42,957 bases of DNA from Helicobacter monodelphidis (GTDB lineage Bacteria; Campylobacterota; Campylobacteria; Campylobacterales; Helicobacteraceae), in assembly GCF_003288845.1 (NCBI RefSeq), contig NZ_NHYN01000015.1, forward strand, positions 1 to 42,957, in the 5' to 3' direction. Shown piece after piece: positions 42,253-42,957 of this stretch; position 1 is the first letter of the stretch; every line of letters begins with the position of its first letter. Both the position numbers and the translations under genes were made by a program. The notes beneath the pieces are model-generated. The model was not told the DNA's origin. It did not search any database and was given only the letters and a program-made list of their open reading frames with translations.

Positions 42253-42957
42253 TGAAGAGAATATTGATAGAGGCTTACGCATAGAATCTCAAATAATTTC
42301 TAAAGATAATGCAAAATCCAATAAAATAGAATCTCAAAATAATACAGAATCTAAAAAGCAAGATTTCATCAATCAAGATTTTATCAAGCTAGATTCTAAT
42401 GATGATGAGATTATTTGGGAGTTGAATAAATCAAATAGTATAGGTGCAAGATTTGAAAGAATATTATATTATATTGTAAATATCGCAATGTTATGGTTTG
42501 TTATATATATAATGTTTCCATTAGTTTTACCCTTAGATAATTCCTTTGGCAAATTTCTTGCTATTATAGTTTGCATTCTTAGTATTGTTTTGGACCTTAA
42601 AAATATATTTATTGCTTTGAATTATAAGGGACTTTGTGTTACCAAAGATAAGCTCATCATCAAACACTATTTGACTAAAAACATCACTCTGCCACTAGGA
42701 AAATTTTACACATATAGTAAAATCAAAGTTCTTGGTATTTTGAGTTTGTTTGGCGATATTGTATATTTTGAAGGATTAGAGATTCAAACAGGAATTTTTT
42801 CTATCCCCGATATGCTTATAGATATGGAGCACTATCCTTTTTTTCATAAAATCTATGAACTTATGAAACCACATTTGATAGAATATATGCTTAGTTTAGA
42901 TGATGAAGAATATATCAAGGCTAGAAAACCCTTAAAAAATATAGAAAAGCTCACATA
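42245..42957 (+). CDS. two-TM protein, member 3 of the tandem family (cut by window end)
   Basis: ATG 42245 overlaps the stop of member 2 by eight bases. Long Asn/Ser/Gln-rich N-terminus, IKLDSNDDEIIWELNK, two TM segments, VTKDKLIIKHYLTK, then the same C-terminus as member 2. No stop is reached before the window ends. Confidence 0.6.
   Translation, partial: MTDEENIDRGLRIESQIISKDNAKSNKIESQNNTESKKQDFINQDFIKLDSNDDEIIWELNKSNSIGARFERILYYIVNIAMLWFVIYIMFPLVLPLDNSFGKFLAIIVCILSIVLDLKNIFIALNYKGLCVTKDKLIIKHYLTKNITLPLGKFYTYSKIKVLGILSLFGDIVYFEGLEIQTGIFSIPDMLIDMEHYPFFHKIYELMKPHLIEYMLSLDDEEYIKARKPLKNIEKLT
42848..42957 (+). repeat. 110-bp identical repeat in members 2 and 3, copy 2
   Basis: Partner of 42097-42206, 751 bases downstream. 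Confidence 0.95.

Noticed and set aside
1-42957. Insertion sequence or prophage as the source of the accessory region
   Set aside because: No transposase, integrase, phage structural gene or terminal inverted repeats were found in the window; the T6SS needle parts are phage-like only by ancestry.

Overview
The window looks like a Helicobacter-type chromosome (Campylobacterota). The base composition is AT-rich. It carries chorismate dehydratase MqnA of the futalosine menaquinone route, a class I glutamine synthetase with Phe at the usual adenylylation Tyr, a HefC/AcrB-type RND pump, a cinnamyl-alcohol-type dehydrogenase and a GGEEF diguanylate cyclase. The type VI secretion (T6SS) material on the right suggests an enterohepatic species rather than H. 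pylori; I cannot name the species.

Positions 1-25.8 kb are core chromosome. A four-tRNA cluster (Ser, Cys, Leu, Gly, minus strand) is followed by a minus-strand run: RND pump, pdxJ, Zn-alcohol dehydrogenase, a coiled-coil protein and a secreted alkaline phosphatase. Next come a ruined EamA-type transporter, a plus-strand operon (prepilin peptidase, LptF/G permease, truA), a ruined small CxxC membrane protein, glnA, tRNA-Leu(UAG), and the minus-strand group yaaA, two-TM protein, Fic protein and YdcH-like protein. mqnA, a small secreted protein, a porin, a diguanylate cyclase and glmS follow. A divergent TolC-like gene and a SurA-like chaperone gene close this part.

Positions 25.8-43 kb are an accessory T6SS effector/immunity graveyard and reservoir. 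No sheath, baseplate or Hcp gene is present. The region holds three 3' pieces of vgrG (27.6, 29.3 and 39.6 kb), each ending in almost the same sequence. Around them lie toxin genes or remnants: a Tae4-like amidase tail, a possible pore-former, a T4-lysozyme-like muramidase with a large C-terminal part, and a DUF5675/L,D-transpeptidase-like protein. There are also many small secreted or membrane proteins that look like immunity factors: a Tai4-like protein, two LprI/DUF1311 lysozyme-inhibitor-like proteins with a shared leader, SH3-like proteins, a lipoprotein, and three tandem two-TM paralogues.

The genes are packed with ATGA- or GTG-type overlaps and short spacers. Several long toxin frames are broken by single-base shifts while the small immunity-like genes are mostly intact. 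Direct repeats at gene ends (78 bp, 64 bp, 110 bp and the vgrG tail itself) point to recombination-driven cassette exchange. My reading is that repeated vgrG 3' ends act as homology anchors for swapping toxin-immunity cassettes, leaving behind orphan immunity genes. This is inference from layout and repeats, not a demonstrated mechanism.
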